A stretch of 64,000 nucleotides of DNA from Madurella fahalii (Eukaryota; Ascomycota; Sordariomycetes; Sordariales), in the NCBI GenBank assembly GCA_029876055.1, contig CM056875.1, positions 3,745,001-3,809,000 on the forward strand. Direction: 5' to 3'. Below the pieces are notes generated by a model, which had not been told where the DNA came from, did no database searches, and saw only the letters and a list, made by a program, of their open reading frames with translations. Positions within the stretch are counted from its first letter, which is position 1, and each line of letters starts with the position of its first letter. Positions 11,534 to 22,302 of the stretch are shown piece by piece. The position numbers were made by a program, and so were the translations under genes.

Positions 11534-12677
11534 CTAAAGCTCGTCATGGCTCGTTCCCTTTCCATCACCCGCTCCTCGATTCCACGGTTTGAGTTTGCCG
11601 CTAGTGACATCTTCCAGGAAGCTCTCAATAGCCGAGACTGTGAGCTCCTGTGGTTTAGTGAGGGGGAATATGTCCTCCGTGTTGGTGTTCTCCAGCACCA
11701 ACCCGGTCTTTTGATCTGGCTTGAGCCCGAATTTGGTCAACAGCCCGGAGTATTCGTTGGCGTCGGTGATGGTGAAGTGCAGGAACTCGGCGTATTTCTT
11801 GGCCAAAGGCCGCATCTCAAGCCTATACGCCTCTTTCTCGGCCTCGGTAGTGGCGAAGTAATGGAGTATGCTTTTGCCAGTCTACGGCGCCGCCGCCAAA
11901 ATGGGACTACATATTAGCGTTCCATGCTCCAGATTCCATCTGCGTATAAGTAATAAGCAGTATGGATAGGTACTGACCGATGTGTATTGCGCCTCATTCC
12001 GCCTTGTTAGCTCGGGTATGAGCGGCTCGGCACACATCTTGATGAATTTTTCAAGCGCCCCGACAGTCGTTATGTCTGGCACTGTGCGCTTCTCGTCGTC
12101 GATGTTGTTGTAGCATACCAGCGTCGAGGTTTTCTCGTCTGGAATTGGGGGCGCGGCGACAAAGCTGAAACGATCGCGGTATTTGTTGGCCAAGGATCGG
12201 AACTGGTCAAAAAAGTCCCAGTCGTCCGGCTGAGGATGAGCCATGATGACAATGTCGTCGAGCAGAGTGAGTGAGTCGGCCAATTGCTCGTCTGCCTCAA
12301 AGTACGTTGGGCGGAGCGCCCTATGGAGGAACATGGCAATCCTAGCCCCCAGTCGAAAGTCAGCCTTCAAGTCCGTGAGTCGGCTCAACCCCCCTTAGAG
12401 ATTGGGCAGATGCGCACTCTCTAGCCTGCCTATCCCCACGGTATCGATCCATCCGCCCATCGCGGTGATACAGCCGAATGGCTGGAAACGACACCACATC
12501 GAGATCACTGCAAAATTTTGGATGAACTTGGCAGTCAAAGCTCACAATGTTGTCGTCCTTCTCAACTTCCTGCAGAGCTAACCATTCTCTCTCTAGCTCC
12601 CTGCTTCCGTTACTAGTAATATCTGTTAGAAGACTCATTTGTGCCGGATAGAACGTTGAAACCATAGGATTGGCCAT
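11534..12677 (-). CDS. PDI-like ER protein without CxxC, ending in HDEL
   Basis: Protein-disulfide-isomerase-related protein, probably in the ER lumen. Exons on the minus strand: 12677-12418, 12341-11978 and 11881-11534, giving 323 aa from the ATG at 12677. The first part is thioredoxin-like (ANPMVSTFYPAQM ... VSFPAIRLYHRDGRMDRYRGDRQAREI). The place of the WCGHC active site holds FYPAQMS, with no CxxC anywhere. Then come b-like (RALRPTYFEADEQLADS) and b'-like (SILHYFATTEAEKEAYR, PLAKKYAEFLHFTITDAN) segments. The protein ends in a charged tail with HDEL, directly after b'. So there is no second catalytic (a') domain, against about 500 aa for classical PDI. Intron donors are GTGCGC and GTCAGT, weaker than usual. 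No signal peptide is visible from this ATG, so a 5' exon is probably missing from my model. Redox inactivity is inferred from sequence. Confidence 0.78.
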
Positions 12678-13340
12678 GTCATATAGTACTTACTCCGAGG
12701 GCTGATCAGACGGGCGTTCAGAGGTTAGTTAATGCCACCACGCGCATCGCGACACACACTTCTCTATAGATAGCGGCTTACCAGAACGACTAGAGTTGCA
12801 GGAAAGCAAGATAGTCAGCCTCCTACTGTTTCTGGCATTACAGCCTCATCATACTATGTCTTCAAAGGGGTAAGAGGGACTTGCAAGCAATTAATGTGTA
12901 TCCACTAGAGTCTAGAGCATCTTGGAGATGACTCTGACTGACGTGGTTCCAGGCCACTACCCCGTGGGCAAGCCAGGCTGCCAGAGCAAGGGACCAGCGA
13001 CCGTGATGCAGCATCATCTCTGTCCTGGGTCGTTTTTGGTGTACCAGGCGACTCAGCCTGCCAGGTATTAGGCAAGGGGAATTTTGAGAATGAAATCTGC
13101 AAACACGCCAGAATTTGCCTGTCCCTGTCGAAAAGGACAGCTTGCCGCTGTTTCCCTACTACTCAGGGACTCGGTTTAGCCGCCGTGTCGCAGAGACCAC
13201 AGGACTTGTGGCACCCGGCTAAAAAGCCCCGAGGCTCTAGACAGGTGAAAGCCGCCTAGCATGCATTTAGACACTTTGTCTTTCTGTGATCATAAGGAAA
13301 CCCGTCTCTTACATTGAAGCCTGCATCACGACAAGCGCGC
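12678..13340. promoter_or_regulatory. Shared divergent promoter region, PDI-like / P4H-like
   Basis: The 663 bases between the two ATGs are transcribed outward on both sides, so co-regulation is possible. It may also hold an undetected first exon of the PDI-like gene: the minus strand has CTGAC and CTAAC branch-like sites and CAG acceptors at 12690-12840. I could not find a start with a signal peptide. Confidence 0.4.
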
Positions 13341-14190
13341 ATGATGAGAGTCATACCATATCTGAGCCTACTTCTAGCACTCCAGCGGGAAGCCGCTGGG
13401 TCTCAGCAATCCAAAGCCAAGAATTTCGTCTGCACGCATCCTGCCTACAAGGTCCACATAGTATCATCGTCGCCGCTAGTCATCTACCTTCGTGGTTTTT
13501 TAACGGACCAAGAGCGTGAGCATCTGCGGGACATAAGGTGAGACTTTTGGAAAGCAGAAAAAAAGAACGTCAACTGTATCCCTAGGTACTGACCATGGGC
13601 CAAGTGAGGGCCACTTCAAGCGCTCCGTCGTGGGCGAGGGCAAGCAGAGCGCGGGGCGCACATCGCAGTCGGCATATGTCACACGCGACGCCGTCGTCGA
13701 GTGTATCGAGGAGCGCGCCCTGGCCTTCCAAGGGTACGACATCCCGGCGTCTCACCTCGAGCCCCTGCAGCTCGTGAGATACGGCCCGGAGGAGCAATAC
13801 CACCTCCACCACGATTGGTCCGCCGACCCGGCCTCTAGCCGCGTCGCCAACGGCGGTAACAGAGCGTCGAGCTTCTTCGCCTATGTTCATGTGCGCAACG
13901 ACACCACGGGTGGGGGCACCAACTTCCCGCTCATCGACGCGCCAACCGACGAGCGCTGGTGTGAGATTGTGGACTGTGACGAGCCTTGGGACAGGGGCGT
14001 TACCTTCCGGCCCATCCAGGGAAACGCGATCTACTGGGAGAACCTAAGCCCTGAGGACGGGGCCGGAGACCCCCGGACGTTGCACGCTGGATTGCCGCTG
14101 ACGAGTGGGGAGAAGATGGGCCTAAACATATGGACCAGGCAATCTCCCTTGAGCGAAGAGGCCAGGGAAAAGTATATTTATCCCAACTAG
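13341..14190 (+). CDS. Prolyl-4-hydroxylase-like 2-oxoglutarate/Fe(II) dioxygenase, secretory
   Basis: P4H alpha-subunit-type (P4Hc) dioxygenase that would hydroxylate peptidyl proline using O2, 2-oxoglutarate and Fe(II). Exons 13341-13537 and 13605-14190 give 260 aa. The intron has a GTGAGA donor and a CTGAC branch 10 bases before the CCAAG acceptor. The ATG at 13341 is chosen because it gives a signal-peptide-like start (MMRVIPYLSLLLAL); an in-frame ATG at 13314 would put nine polar residues before it. The catalytic set is complete: His134-His-Asp136 (YHLHHDW) is the HxD pair, and His226 (TLHAGLPL) is the distal ligand. Lys236 (SGEKMGLNIW) is the 2-oxoglutarate anchor at the usual 10-residue spacing. 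The GGGTNFPL and GNAIYWEN segments are typical of the fold. The true substrate is unknown. It is divergent from the HDEL protein to its left. Confidence 0.88.
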
Positions 14191-14316
14191 ACGCAGGGTC
14201 ATGATGGGCCATCATATAGCCTTTCACATTTGGGGTCCAATCTCCAATCAATCCCAGCCCCAAACCTTCCGTTCAATATTATAAGTATATCGCTTGATAA
14301 ATAACTGACGTACACA

Positions 14317-15252
14317 TCATCCAAGTTTGACACTGGTCGCAATGAACTCGTCCAGGCTGGTCAATTTGTAGGGGGTAGCGGCCATCGACTCTTGAACTAA
14401 CGTCTCGGTCTCAGGACCGTAGTAGCCAAATTCGTCGATGAACCAGAACATGTTGATGATGGGGTCTTGCATGCCCGGGGGCAGATGGGCGCGAAGCTCG
14501 TGCTCGGGCACGGCGACGTATTTGACCGTCTTGCCGGTAAAGGCCGAGATCTTGGCGGCAACCTGGTCCAGGGAATACAAGCAGCTGCTTGCATACACGA
14601 CTTTGGTAGCGAACTTGTCCGGCTCCGCGAGGATGGCACCGACGAACTTGCCCGTGTCGGCTACGATGTCGATCCAGGGGAAGACCCGGCTACCGGAGAA
14701 GATGTTGGTGATGGCGTATACCCCGGGTTGGTCGGGGCCAACGGGGCGAGGGGCCATCTCGGACCAAAGGTTCTGCATGAAGGTGCCCGGGGCGAAGAAG
14801 GCGCTCTTGATAGGCAGCGTCCGGATGTAGGCCTCGACCTCGGCCTTGGAGTCGTAGGCGGGCACGACATACTTGGCGTTGGAGACGGTCTCGCAGTGCA
14901 CCTCGGTGCTGTAGATGATGTACTGGGCGCCTGCGGCGACGGCTGCGTCGGCGGCGGCCTTGCCCTGGCGGACCTCTCGCTCCTTGATCTGCTCGTCGTA
15001 GATGGTCTCCGTCGCCACGAAGACAGTGTGGGCCCCTGCCAAAGCCGCCCTGAGAGAGGCCGGGTCGTCCAGGTCTGCTGTGGCCACCTCGGCACCCCGT
15101 GCGCGGAGAGCCTCGGCCGCTGGTTTCGATGGGTTGCGTGTGACGCCTCGGACCTTGTAGCGGGCCGACAAGCCGGGATCCGAAAGAACAAAATTGGCGA
15201 CGGAACCGCCCTGCTGGCCGGTGGCGCCGAAGATTGCGAGCAGTTGGCTCAT
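14317..15252 (-). CDS. NmrA-like NAD(P)-binding protein
   Basis: Single-exon protein of 311 aa in the NmrA-like branch of atypical short-chain dehydrogenases. The N-terminal Rossmann strand MSQLLAIFGATGQQGG carries the GxxGxxG dinucleotide-binding loop at residues 9-15. It is followed by VRGVTRNPSKPAAEAL, the usual 2'-phosphate-sensing strand with an Arg favouring NADP. Later segments, QYIIYSTEVHCE, APGTFMQNL and the FPWIDIVADTGKFV motif, are typical of the family. The SDR catalytic YxxxK is not evident, so a sensor or regulator role or a quinone-reductase-like role are both possible. It is convergent with the P4H-like gene, with only about 126 bases between the stops. Whether it belongs to the same functional group is unknown. 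Confidence 0.85.
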   Translation of the reverse strand: MSQLLAIFGATGQQGGSVANFVLSDPGLSARYKVRGVTRNPSKPAAEALRARGAEVATADLDDPASLRAALAGAHTVFVATETIYDEQIKEREVRQGKAAADAAVAAGAQYIIYSTEVHCETVSNAKYVVPAYDSKAEVEAYIRTLPIKSAFFAPGTFMQNLWSEMAPRPVGPDQPGVYAITNIFSGSRVFPWIDIVADTGKFVGAILAEPDKFATKVVYASSCLYSLDQVAAKISAFTGKTVKYVAVPEHELRAHLPPGMQDPIINMFWFIDEFGYYGPETETLVQESMAATPYKLTSLDEFIATSVKLG

Positions 15253-16723
15253 GATGCCGTTGACGTTGAATTCTAGTAGAGTAGTAGGGGATGCTCAAGG
15301 TGGTTAGTCCAACCGATTCTGGAGGAGGAGCTCTTAGTCCAGCTTGCAGAGTGGGTGCCTGAAATAAAAGAGTGCGATCTCGCGCCATCCCCTAGGTGCC
15401 AACACGGCCGTAAGATGATGGTAAGTCCGTTATCTCCATCCTCATACTTACAAGACAATGATGGAAGGTTCCATATCCGCTCCATGAGGGACATTCCTTG
15501 CATGGTGGTTGGCACGCCGTGCTTGAGCAATGCTAAGGCTGCGTCGGTGGCGGCAACGGGCGGATGAAAAAAGGGATGGGCCTTACGCTGCTAGCCCAAC
15601 CGGGATGGCCAAGACGAACATGCGGCGCCGCAGGATCCAGTAGTGAATCCTATGGGAGTTTGGCCTAGTATGAATGGCATAATCCGGCGCAAATGAAGAG
15701 GCATGTGGGAATGAAAAGCTGTTAGGAGTGACCTAGCGTCACCGGTTTGCTGGATTGGTGAATGCCCCATGAGCGTTAATATCGCTGCTCAGGAATATCT
15801 GAAACAGTTCCAGTCCATCCCAAGTGTTTCTCGACCGGCGGAGAATGAAATTCTAGAGATCAATGCGTGGCTATCGATATATCAAGTGCCCTGTGAAGTT
15901 TAGACTATTTTCTACATTGCATTTCTAGGGGCTAAGCCGTGAGGACTGCAAGGAGCAATGGAGACCGCTGAGTAGTAGTTTTGCCTAACCGGCTGTTATT
16001 GTAGACATATGCGAGCCACACCGACAGTGGCCATGGCGCTCCTGGGACACACCGTAGCAAGACCTCTTCTGATCCTATCGCGTCCGCTCTTTGCAACCAT
16101 CTCAGTCACGGACTCAGTCAGCCCTTGCCACCATGGACGCGCCAAGACTTGGTCCATCGTTATTCAAGCCGACGGGTCCGTATTTGTCATTCCTGATATC
16201 AAGTCTTGGGCCTTGGGGCCAAGATCCTTGCCTGTCTTCTCTGTCTTCTAGGAGTCAGCGTGGTGCAGCATGTGCCTGCCTTAGTTTTGGCTGCTATCGG
16301 CGATCTGGGGGTAGAAAACAGCAGCAATCCGCCAAGACGCTTCCTCCAAACACCGTGCACCCTTAACGTGAAGCAGCTGTCGCCGCATCGTAAACAGTCA
16401 CAGGGGACTGGGAGCTGAGAGATCTAAAGTTGGACAGTTGGACTTGTGCGCAGGCACCTTCGAGATGCTGGCCTTGCTAATCTTAATGCCGACTCCATCA
16501 GCACACAAACTGAGAGACGACTCATATTTTCCCGCCTTCGGAATAATCTATACGATACTAACTAGTAATGATGTTCATGGAGAAATGATCTTTGCTTTGC
16601 AAACATACCTCTACATAACGACACACGGGTCTGGTGATGGCTCGCGAAGAATTGCCCCTGTCAATCCTCTCGTCCGGGCAGCTTCGAACTCCAGTAATAG
16701 GCACTGCAGTGGTGCAGAATTAG
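15253..16723. other. 1.5-kb intergenic region
   Basis: Lies upstream of the NmrA-like gene and downstream of the GTPase gene. Only short open frames without recognisable composition. No repeat stood out. Confidence 0.45.
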
Positions 16724-18131
16724 TTAGTATTTACCTAACAGAACACCAACAACATCAGTGACAGCACTCCCCAGCCTTCTCCAAAAAGACCCTATTAGCG
16801 CAAGTAAGTATTTTGTCTTCTCTTGGGGGGCCACCCGAGGTCAACAACTTACTCTTTGGCTTCCGTTCCAAGCGCTCCTGCAAGTCGGCCATGGCCCTGC
16901 GGTGGTTCTCGTCAATCTCACGCATTCTTACCTCATGTTGGAGTCGCTGCTCGTCCACAACCCGCTTGAAGTCCCGCCGGCTCCGCTCCATCTCCATGCG
17001 GGAGGCCCGGTACTCGCGCATGCGCCTCTCCTCGGCCTGCTGCTGCCGCAAGATGGTCTCCTCCTGTCGTGCCATCTTTTCGCGGTACTCTTGGCGCTCC
17101 CGCGTGTGGCGCTCGCGCTCCTGCTCGCTCTCCCGCATGATTTGCTCGCGAAAGACTCGAAACTCTTCTTCCTTGCGTCGGTCGACCTCCTCAAGCGTCT
17201 GCGTCAGCTTCTGCTGCTCGGCTGCCGCATTGCGGATCTTGTCATGCAAGTCGTTGATCTGGTCCTTGTAGAAAAGCTGGAGCTCCTCGTCGCGGTCGGT
17301 CATGGCTTGATACATTTCCTCCTTGGCGGCGGCCAGTTCGGCGATGTGCTTGTTGCGCTCTCGGATGATCTCGGCGTTGAGCTCGTGCGCCGCTGCCGTC
17401 TCATCAATCTCGTGGCCCTGGTTGACGATCTCGTCCTGAATTTCGAGCGTGATCTCCCTATTCAGAGACAGGATGTAGTCCAACAGCGCCAACCATGACT
17501 GGCGCGTGTTGAGGTAGCGGAACACTCGGCTGCCCTTCTTGCACATGAGGCCCCAGAACGTGTCTGTCCCGACGAGCTCCCGCTCGCGCTCTTGCCCCTC
17601 GGACTCTGACACCCTGGACCACATGGACGTGGCTAGCACGACCGACTGGAAGGCATTTTCACCGCACAGCTTCTTGAACATGACCAGGTTGCGTCGGGTC
17701 GAGCCGGTCATCCGGACGTCCGAGATTTTGTGTAGGTATATGATGCCGCTCAGACGGATGCCCGCCCTTAAATGAGGCGCTCAACCAGTGCGCGACGTCC
17801 TGCAGCACCTCGACATCGGACCGGTTCGTGTCGTCGAAGCCGGGCGTGTCGATTAGATGCACGCGAACATAGCGGTTGTACATGAACGATATCTCTTCCA
17901 CATCACTCGTGCCTAGATCTGCAGGTTAGCTCTTGATGGCGGCTAATATTCAACAAGGGAGTGAGGAGACTACTTGCATGATTCAAGACCATGGCCTATC
18001 TTGACGGGTTTCCCACTGCACGTCGTGATGAAGGAACTTTTGCCGGCACCCGTGACGCCCATGACGGCGATATAGACGTCTTGGACTTCATTATCGCGCG
18101 TCCTTCTGGACGAATAGCGATCATAGTCCAT
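16724..18131 (-). CDS. P-loop GTPase with long coiled coil (apparent frameshift)
   Basis: Fungal AIG1/dynamin-related type G-domain protein; function unknown. Exon 1 (18131-17978) encodes MDYDRYSSRR and the P-loop GVTGAGKSS (residues 25-33). Exon 2 (17912-16853) carries VHLIDTPGFDD (G3), a LSGIIYLHKISDVRMTGS segment and VVLATSMW (likely G4). A heptad-rich Glu/Arg coiled coil of more than 150 residues follows. The join between exons 1 and 2 only works as a GC-AG intron (GCAAGT donor at 17977), restoring GLESCTSDVEEISF. In exon 2 the run at 17761-17763 has one base too many: the frame breaks after SASFKGG and resumes at IRLSGII. A last intron (GTAAGT at 16852) gives the tail PKRSFWRRLGSAVTDVVGVLLGKY-like end at 16724; read-through instead ends at 16755. 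With the base removed the model is 426 aa. It is either a recent pseudogene or, more likely, a sequence error. Confidence 0.72.
17761..17763 (-). other. One-base frameshift site in the GTPase gene
   Basis: The minus strand reads AAGGGCGGGCATCCG. One G fewer gives Lys-Gly-Gly-Ile-Arg, continuous with both flanking conserved frames. No splice sites nearby could explain the shift. Confidence 0.7.
17913..17977 (-). other. GC-AG intron in the GTPase gene
   Basis: A 65-base intron with donor GCAAGT and acceptor ATCTAG. GCAAGT is the standard form of the minor GC donor class. The nearby GT (GTAGTC, three bases later) leads to a stop after splicing, while the GC donor restores the conserved ESCTSDVEE frame. 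Confidence 0.7.
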
Positions 18132-21100
18132 TGAGGCAAACTGTACCCGGATATCTAAGTGCGATGCCCTTGGAATCCAAGATTGGAGCCCGGGATTAGG
18201 GTTCTTATTTAGTACTTACACATTGGTACTGGATGACTTGCGAGAACTGAGGATAAGCCCTGAAGCTTAATGGTTGGGCATCAAGCTTTTGCGAAAAACT
18301 GCACTGAATCAAGAGAAGCAAACCTGAGTGGCTCTACCCAGCGAAGCACTTCGGCCCAACACGTTGTCTTGGGGCCCGCCTGCCAACGAAGCGCCCCAAC
18401 CAACCAACAGAACGAACCCCTCTGTTCAATCATTCGGTCGATGGACAGCTTCATTTCAAGACACATGCCTACCTGACAAAACAACTGGTGTCACGAAGCA
18501 GTTCTGTACGATAAAGAGAGCGAAGATCATTACCGGAGAGTACCCGTGTTCCAGTGGCTCTGGGATACTCCTACCAGGGCCTCAAGACCACCGGGAGATG
18601 GTTGAGCCTTACCAAACACGCCCAGCAAGACAGCTACGTGTATCCAGTTGTAGCAATGGCCAACAAATCGAGTCGCCTGGGGAAACCGAACTATCTTTTG
18701 TTGTGATACCGTAAGGACCTGTATGCTCATCACTGTCTTCTGGTATCATCCCTGCGTACATCACTCTGTGTCCCATCTCAAGCTTAGTTTATCCCTGGTT
18801 TCTAGTAGGACAACAGTACAACTCTTTATAGACAGAAAATAGTAAGGCGTGATATTACTGTATTTGGTGTTCGACTCGGATGTAGTAGTATCGCCACCGG
18901 GACACGTTACAAGTTTAGAATATAATCTTTGAGCCTAGTACAAACCTCTTAATTTCAGCAATGTACCTGCCCTAACTACTCCAACGAATGGAAAGCAGAT
19001 TCTGTGAAACCTCTTGTCACTACCTTGCTGGTGTTGGGATACGACTGGCAGATGCTTAAAATAGAGAAGCGCCGCATTCCAGAATCACAAGATTATGATC
19101 ATGCAGGCCGGTATAACCGAATCATGAGACGTGCAGACGCCAAACATTGATCGAGCGACCGGCCGAAGTCAACAGAGTACAACACGACACTCAGGACAGG
19201 ACGGAAACCGTCAGTTAAAGGCACCACGCTGTCAAACTCCTGTCAGGCTCTTGTTCACTGAAGCGCCGCCAATATCCGATCTTTGGCAATTCAGGTGCAA
19301 AAAGTATAAACCGGTAGTCGATTAAGCTGGCCATCATTGCAGCTGGTGTTAAATTTTTGCAGACTTACTCTAGCCATCCATTAGCGGCCGGTCTAGCCAT
19401 GGTTCATTAGGCGTCAGCGCCAACGCCAACCAGACCTACAGCTCTCCGACTCAGAACTTCACGTTGCGGAGACCATGGCCGACGCCCTGATCCGTGTACG
19501 GAAAGGAAAGGATGTTTATATTACCTAACGCGGCTAATCGTTAAGAGCGTCCAACAGCGAGGAAGTCAGACAGCTGTCACAGAAACATGGCACGCCCTGT
19601 TGCGAGGTCTTCCGGCTTGCTATCGGGACATTTTGAAAATTGCTCAAACATCATAAACGTATCGGCAGGTCACCATTGACCCACCCGCCCGGTTATAGGG
19701 GTTACCCAGCTTAGAACGCAGGCGTAGACGGGCAACCGACATTTGAACCCGGACGCGAGTCGGTTTTCTGGGCGTGCAAGTCAAGCCACAGGGCATGAGA
19801 CGGTGTGGGTGCATAACGGACGGATGTGTCGGCTGTGGCTATGATAGCCGCATGAACATTGGAGAGTTAGCGGCCTCTGATCCCGTATATGTGCACTGTG
19901 TCCTTTTGGTCTACGGAAGATGCAGTGGACGTGGCTGGTCGGGCCAGTGTTCACGGGTGACCTTTGGGGTGACATTGAAATCGTGAGCGAGGCCGACTCG
20001 CTCCTGGTGGCGAACTGGGCTACATGGCTACTACGTTCTGGAATGGCGGTCACCCATCATCTTCCGGTAGCCGTATTGGGCGGTAAAGTTGTGAATAAGT
20101 AGTCGGCAGAGTTGAGAAGAGGTCGGATGTGAACGAGCTGTGAGGATTTAACTCGCTTGATGTCTCGATCGTAGGTATCTGGGGGATTGGCGCCCCAGAA
20201 TCCTAAAGCAGGTTTTTACATTGTGTATCTTGGATGGGGATTCCGTGTCGCCACCCAGGCTGACTCCGGCGAGCAGCTGCAGGAAGTTGGATTAGGGAGC
20301 CAATGCCGATCGTCAGAGAACAGGTTAACTTGCATGACCTGGACCGTGTTATGATCCTTGGTGAAACATTCCGGATCTTGTAGCCCAAATATATCCCACA
20401 AGGTGGCAGAGCATTCTGACCTATTCTCCCTAAATATTTATGATGCCCAGTTAAGCCTAGTCGTTTGTGGTAGCATCTCCATCTTTCTCGACTCCACAGC
20501 CGTTTACGGTATGCCCACCGCGTCAGGCGCCTTGCAGTGACATCACGCGGGTACAAACAGAAGACAAGTCCCAGATACCAACCAACGATTTCGGTGTTAC
20601 GGGAAGGCAATTTATTACACCCCTGAATTGCTACCCCGGCTTTCCCCGGATCCGGGTTGCTGTTGTCGACACTACCGACCCAAATATACTGGAAACATGC
20701 CGCCAAGACCAATGTGGCAAGAACACGGCTGTTCCGGTCCATGAAATAAGACGGGCCATCAGAACCGTCCCATCGGAGTTCGGACCGATGCCATCTCAGG
20801 GTGGCAGCGAGGTTTTGTAGCGCCATGCGGGATCGCGCGTTGTGGGGGATCCCCTTTTGGGACTCCCCTCCAACCGGGGGTTCTCCCACGCCCGTCATCT
20901 TTTCTTCGGCTATGAGAGAGAATTGGGGGGGGGGGATGGTCGACGATGGAGCCCAATCTCCACACACCTGCACAGGCCGTCGCGCCCCAGTGGCTCGCAT
21001 GAAGACGCCAAGACGATCGAGGTCGCTTCTGTCAAGGAGGCTACCTCCGCCTCCTATTCGAGTAGTTGCAAAGCCCGGGAATGGGATCCGTTAGCCTCAC

Positions 21101-21280
21101 GACGGCGAAGAGCCTGGAAATGCCGCCGACTTGGATATATCAAGCGCCGCCCGGCCCAGGTGCAGTCCTGGGGGTTGTTTGTTGGTCTCTGGGCGCTCCT
21201 GGGTCTGCGATAACTTGCCAGTACTGTTTCAAGCCAACCACTCATTTTGTTGTTTCATCCACCCCACGACGACAGGCAAA
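18132..21280. other. 3.1-kb gene-poor region upstream of the LPMO
   Basis: The longest gene-free stretch in the window, moderately AT-rich at 18700-19400. An open frame of 265 codons on the minus strand (20203-21000) has no recognisable domain and low-confidence composition, and I do not call it. A G run of 10 is near 20927-20936. A TATA-like GGATATATC at 21134 lies about 145 bases before the LPMO start. Confidence 0.45.
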
Positions 21281-22302
21281 ATGAAGGCATTTACTCTGGT
21301 TACTTTGGCTACCGCCGTCAGCGCCCACTCCATCTTCCAGAAGGTATCGGTCAACGGCGCCGACCAGGGCCAACTCAAAGGCGTCCGCGCTCCGTACAGC
21401 AACTTCCCTATCCAGAACGTCAACCATCCCGACTTCGCCTGCAACACCAACTTGCAGCTCCGAGACAACACAGTCATCAGGGTCCCGGCCGGTGCGAGAG
21501 TCGGCGCCTGGTGGGGTCATGAGATCGGCGGTGCTGCCGGACCCAACGACCCCGATCACCCCATCGCCGCGTCGCACAAGGGTATGTCAACGCTAACCCA
21601 ACCCCCCCTCCTCCCCTAGTGATGTTTAGAAGAGAAGATAGAAAACAAGCTTGTGTAAGGTACTAACTCCCCTTGCGCCAATAACCAGGCCCCATCTCAG
21701 TCTACCTTGCCAAGGTCGACAATGCGGCCACCGCAGGCACCACGGGGCACCAATGGTTCAAGATTGCCGAGCGCGGGCTCAACAACGGGGTGTGGGCGGT
21801 AGACGAGCTGATCGCCAACGGCGGATGGCACTACTTCGACATGCCCAGCTGCGTGGCGCCAGGCCACTACCTGATGCGCGTGGAGCTCCTCGCGCTGCAC
21901 AGCGCCTCGTCGCCGGGGGGCGCCCAGTTCTACATGGAGTGCGCGCAGATCGAGGTGACAGGGTCGGGGTCCCACACCGGCTCCAACCACGTCAGTTTCC
22001 CGGGCGCCTACCCGGCCGACCACCCGGGCATCGTCGTCTCCATCTACGACACCGCCGGCTCGCCCACCATGGGCGGCCGCTCCTACTCGATCCCCGGCCC
22101 CCGGCCCATCACCTGCTCCGGCGGCGGCTCCAACCCGAACCCAACGCCCTCCCAGTCACCTACCCCGTCCCCGACCGGTGGGAACGGCGGCGGTGTTCCT
22201 CTCTACGGGCAGTGCGGTGGCCAGGGCTACACCGGCCCGACCACCTGCTCCGAGGGCACCTGCACGGCCTCCAACCAGTGGTATAGCCAGTGCCTCCCCT
22301 AA
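21281..22302 (+). CDS. AA9 lytic polysaccharide monooxygenase with CBM1
   Basis: Secreted copper enzyme (formerly GH61) that cleaves cellulose or related glucans oxidatively. Exons 21281-21581 and 21689-22302 (GTATGT donor) give 304 aa. A 15-residue signal peptide (MKAFTLVTLATAVSA) ends just before the obligatory mature N-terminal His (His16), half of the histidine brace. The second copper His is His99 in SHKGPISVYLAKVD. The axial Tyr is Tyr182 in AQFYMECAQIEV. After the catalytic domain (to about residue 245) a Ser/Pro/Asn/Gly linker leads to a family 1 cellulose-binding module (about 271-304). The module reads LYGQCGGQGYTG ... CSEGTCTASNQWYSQC, with four Cys and the flat-face Tyr, Trp and Tyr. 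All active-site residues are present, so an active enzyme is expected. Regioselectivity cannot be read from this. Confidence 0.95.

Noticed and set aside
20203..21000. 265-codon open frame on the minus strand upstream of the LPMO
   Set aside because: No domain, odd Cys/Trp/Arg composition, overlaps the promoter; GC-rich fungal DNA often gives such frames by chance.
20840..21280. SYGGRG-type CreA sites upstream of the LPMO
   Set aside because: A few matches exist, but about two are expected by chance in this much GC-rich DNA.
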